From Jimgerdemannia flammicorona (lineage: Eukaryota; Mucoromycota; Endogonomycetes; Endogonales; Endogonaceae): a DNA stretch of 19,879 bases. Location of the stretch: contig RBNI01002060.1 in NCBI GenBank assembly GCA_003990745.1, positions 1 through 19,879 on the forward strand, read 5' to 3'. Positions 18,823-19,879 of the stretch are shown piece by piece; within the stretch, counting starts at the first letter, position 1, and each line of letters starts with the position of its first letter. Both the position numbers and the translations under genes were made by a program. The notes beneath the pieces are model-generated. The model was given only the letters and a program-made list of their open reading frames with translations, searched no databases and was not told where the DNA came from.

Positions 18823-18870
18823 GGGGATCAGATAGGGGGTGGGATCATTGTATTTATATGGGATAGATGG

Positions 18871-19641
18871 TGTAATAGAACAAGCGAACAGATGGGATGT
18901 GATGAACGATCACGTGACCCAGTGATGACATCATCATACAATCGAGCACAGCATATAAATAACAAGTGATGAATAATGCAAACGAATGATGCAGAAAATG
19001 ATATTTAGCTTACCCCTGACAACCAGCACCGCAGCAACAGTTGCCACAGCTGCTGATCATTGCCTAGTAATTGAGATCCTGATCACAAAGATATTCTTTA
19101 CCAAAAACCACCTGACAAAGGTCACAATCACAAACCTCATTATAGTTACCAAATTAGTCACTCATACTTAGTCAGAAATCATGGACCAACTTGTATAAAT
19201 ACCCCCCAGTTTCCATCTGAAATAAAGCAGTTTTAGTTCAGTCCTTGATACAAGAATCAAGTCCCCCACACACACACATTCCCCTGAGTCTTAGTAATAA
19301 CATCTAAGTGACTCTAGTGTTTCTGACTAAACTCCAGAAGCCTAGCTAACTTCTGCCAGAACTGAGACCAGTATATAAATCCTCAAAGACTTAAGTAAAC
19401 CCATTGAACCTGAATTCCAAGGTGAATTCAGTCTGTGCATAGCAAAAAACAAGACCCTCGAAATAGGGCATACAAGAGAAAGACCTTTGAAAGATAAGGC
19501 ACTGCCGCTACAACTACTTAAAGTGAGCACTTCCTCAACTGAAGGCTTCTTGGTACACATTGTGTACTAAGTCTCTAAGTAATAGTCCACTTCCCTAATT
19601 ATCCAAAGGATAAGAGAGGGATAGAAGTGAGAGTTATTACA
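18871..19641 (+). repeat. 5' LTR of gypsy copy 2 (771 bp)
   Basis: This LTR has TGTAAT to ATTACA ends like the LTR at 7474. It has one copy of the 29-base unit (around 19485) where the other has four. Differences from the other LTR cluster in the first 130 bases. TATAAATA is at 19194 and AATAAA at 19221. Confidence 0.97.
19194..19226 (+). promoter_or_regulatory. LTR core promoter and polyadenylation signal, copy 2
   Basis: TATAAATA at 19194-19201 is followed by the C-run, and AATAAA at 19221-19226. The positions match those of copy 1, so the pair has been kept in both. Confidence 0.7.
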
Positions 19642-19644
19642 ACT

Positions 19645-19656
19645 TGGTAGCAGCAG
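19645..19656 (+). other. Primer-binding site, probably initiator methionine tRNA
   Basis: Three bases after the LTR the sequence reads TGGTAGCAG, then CAG. TGG pairs with the CCA end of tRNA. The nine bases TGGTAGCAG pair with the 3' end of eukaryotic initiator Met tRNA as I recall it for animals. The exact fungal tRNA could not be checked. Confidence 0.6.
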
Positions 19657-19739
19657 ATTACCAGCCAAGAAGGCACCAAAGAACACACTCCTGAAGTTGG
19701 AACAAGACCAACCTTGGACAGGAGCAACCTTCAGAACCA

Positions 19740-19879
19740 ACTGTGGATCCTCAAACCAGAGCCAGAGAAGCCCTTGCCATTAGGACCAGGTGGTACCAGG
19801 AAACCACAGACCCAAGGACCCACCAGCTTGTAATTGACCAGGCTTACAAGGATCTATACCAGGCCTTTAGGACATACCA
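19740..19879 (+). pseudogene. Start of leader frame, gypsy copy 2
   Basis: This stretch has the same open frame as 3-142 of the window. It differs at one base: the codon at 19743 is GTG where copy 1 has GTA. It is open to the window end. Upstream in frame the nearest stop is TGA at 19692. There is no ATG between, so the start of this frame is unexplained in both copies. Confidence 0.5.

Larger units (their letters stand above)
13013..18870 (+). mobile_element. LINE B, plus strand, nearly complete, decayed
   Basis: The element has a leader, ORF1 (13106-15139) and ORF2 (15171-18822), then 48 bases before the gypsy LTR. The order endonuclease, RT, Cys/His motif fits fungal Tad1-like LINEs. It starts where LINE A ends, consistent with insertion of B into A. 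The 3' end is abutted by the LTR at 18871, so the 3' tail may be missing or lie beyond the second gypsy copy. Confidence 0.88.
18871..19879 (+). mobile_element. Ty3/gypsy element, copy 2, 5' end only
   Basis: A 5' LTR, primer-binding site and the first 140 or so bases of the leader frame are present before the window ends. The overlap with copy 1 (19738-19879 against 1-142) has one mismatch. It lies in the same orientation as copy 1. Its left flank is GATGG (18866-18870), which differs from the bases to the right of copy 1's LTR, so the two LTRs do not bound one element. Confidence 0.95.

Noticed and set aside
18780..18850. G-run and short hairpin near the end of LINE B as a terminator or quadruplex
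   Set aside because: The G-richness is general along this LINE, and nothing specific distinguishes the run from the surrounding sequence.
7474..19641. The two LTRs as ends of one 12 kb element
   Set aside because: The left one follows a polypurine tract and the right one precedes a primer-binding site, so they are a 3' and a 5' LTR of separate copies. Flanking bases also do not match.

Overview
The window is a block of nested retrotransposons and contains no recognisable host gene. The organism is most likely a filamentous fungus, and I lean to Basidiomycota. Three things suggest this: a chromodomain-bearing Ty3/gypsy element, LINEs with a Tad1-like two-ORF layout (APE-type endonuclease, reverse transcriptase, C-terminal Cys/His motif), and a TATA box followed by a CT-rich stretch and CAAG upstream of the one intact gene. 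The phylum call is inference.

Layout. (1) Positions 1-8332 hold nearly all of one Ty3/gypsy element. The window opens about 97 bases inside its 5' LTR, judging from the second copy. It has an ATG-less open leader frame (3-794), then a gag-pol polyprotein (795-5985) in the order capsid, zinc knuckle, dUTPase, Cys/His cluster, protease, reverse transcriptase, RNase H, integrase, chromodomain. A 0.65 kb spacer with a promoter-like segment follows, then an intact 276-codon third ORF (6632-7462), a polypurine tract and the 3' LTR (7474-8332). (2) Positions 8333 to about 9080 are a minus-strand LINE fragment ('C'), cut by the gypsy element inside its endonuclease. (3) About 9100-13010 is a plus-strand LINE ('A') lost from the middle of its reverse transcriptase. 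(4) About 13013-18870 is a second plus-strand LINE ('B', same family as C), nearly full length in coding terms but decayed. (5) Positions 18871-19879 are the 5' LTR, primer-binding site and start of the internal region of a second gypsy copy in the same orientation.

Decay. Gag-pol keeps one reading frame for about 5.2 kb (5.9 kb with the leader) with about 20 internal stops, nearly all explicable as C-to-T changes in CAA, CAG or CGA codons, and a single frameshift near 4330. Between the two LTR copies the differences in the first 130 bases are all transitions, mostly TG facing CA or CG, as expected from decay of a CpG-dense U3. The third ORF is the only long uninterrupted gene.

If it were intact, Gag would package the RNA, the dUTPase would limit uracil entry during cDNA synthesis, protease/RT/RNase H would make the cDNA, and integrase plus chromodomain would insert it into marked chromatin. 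The third ORF product is unknown. The parts I consider most worth attention are the dUTPase, the adjacent RING-half-like Cys/His cluster, and the third ORF with its apparently private promoter.
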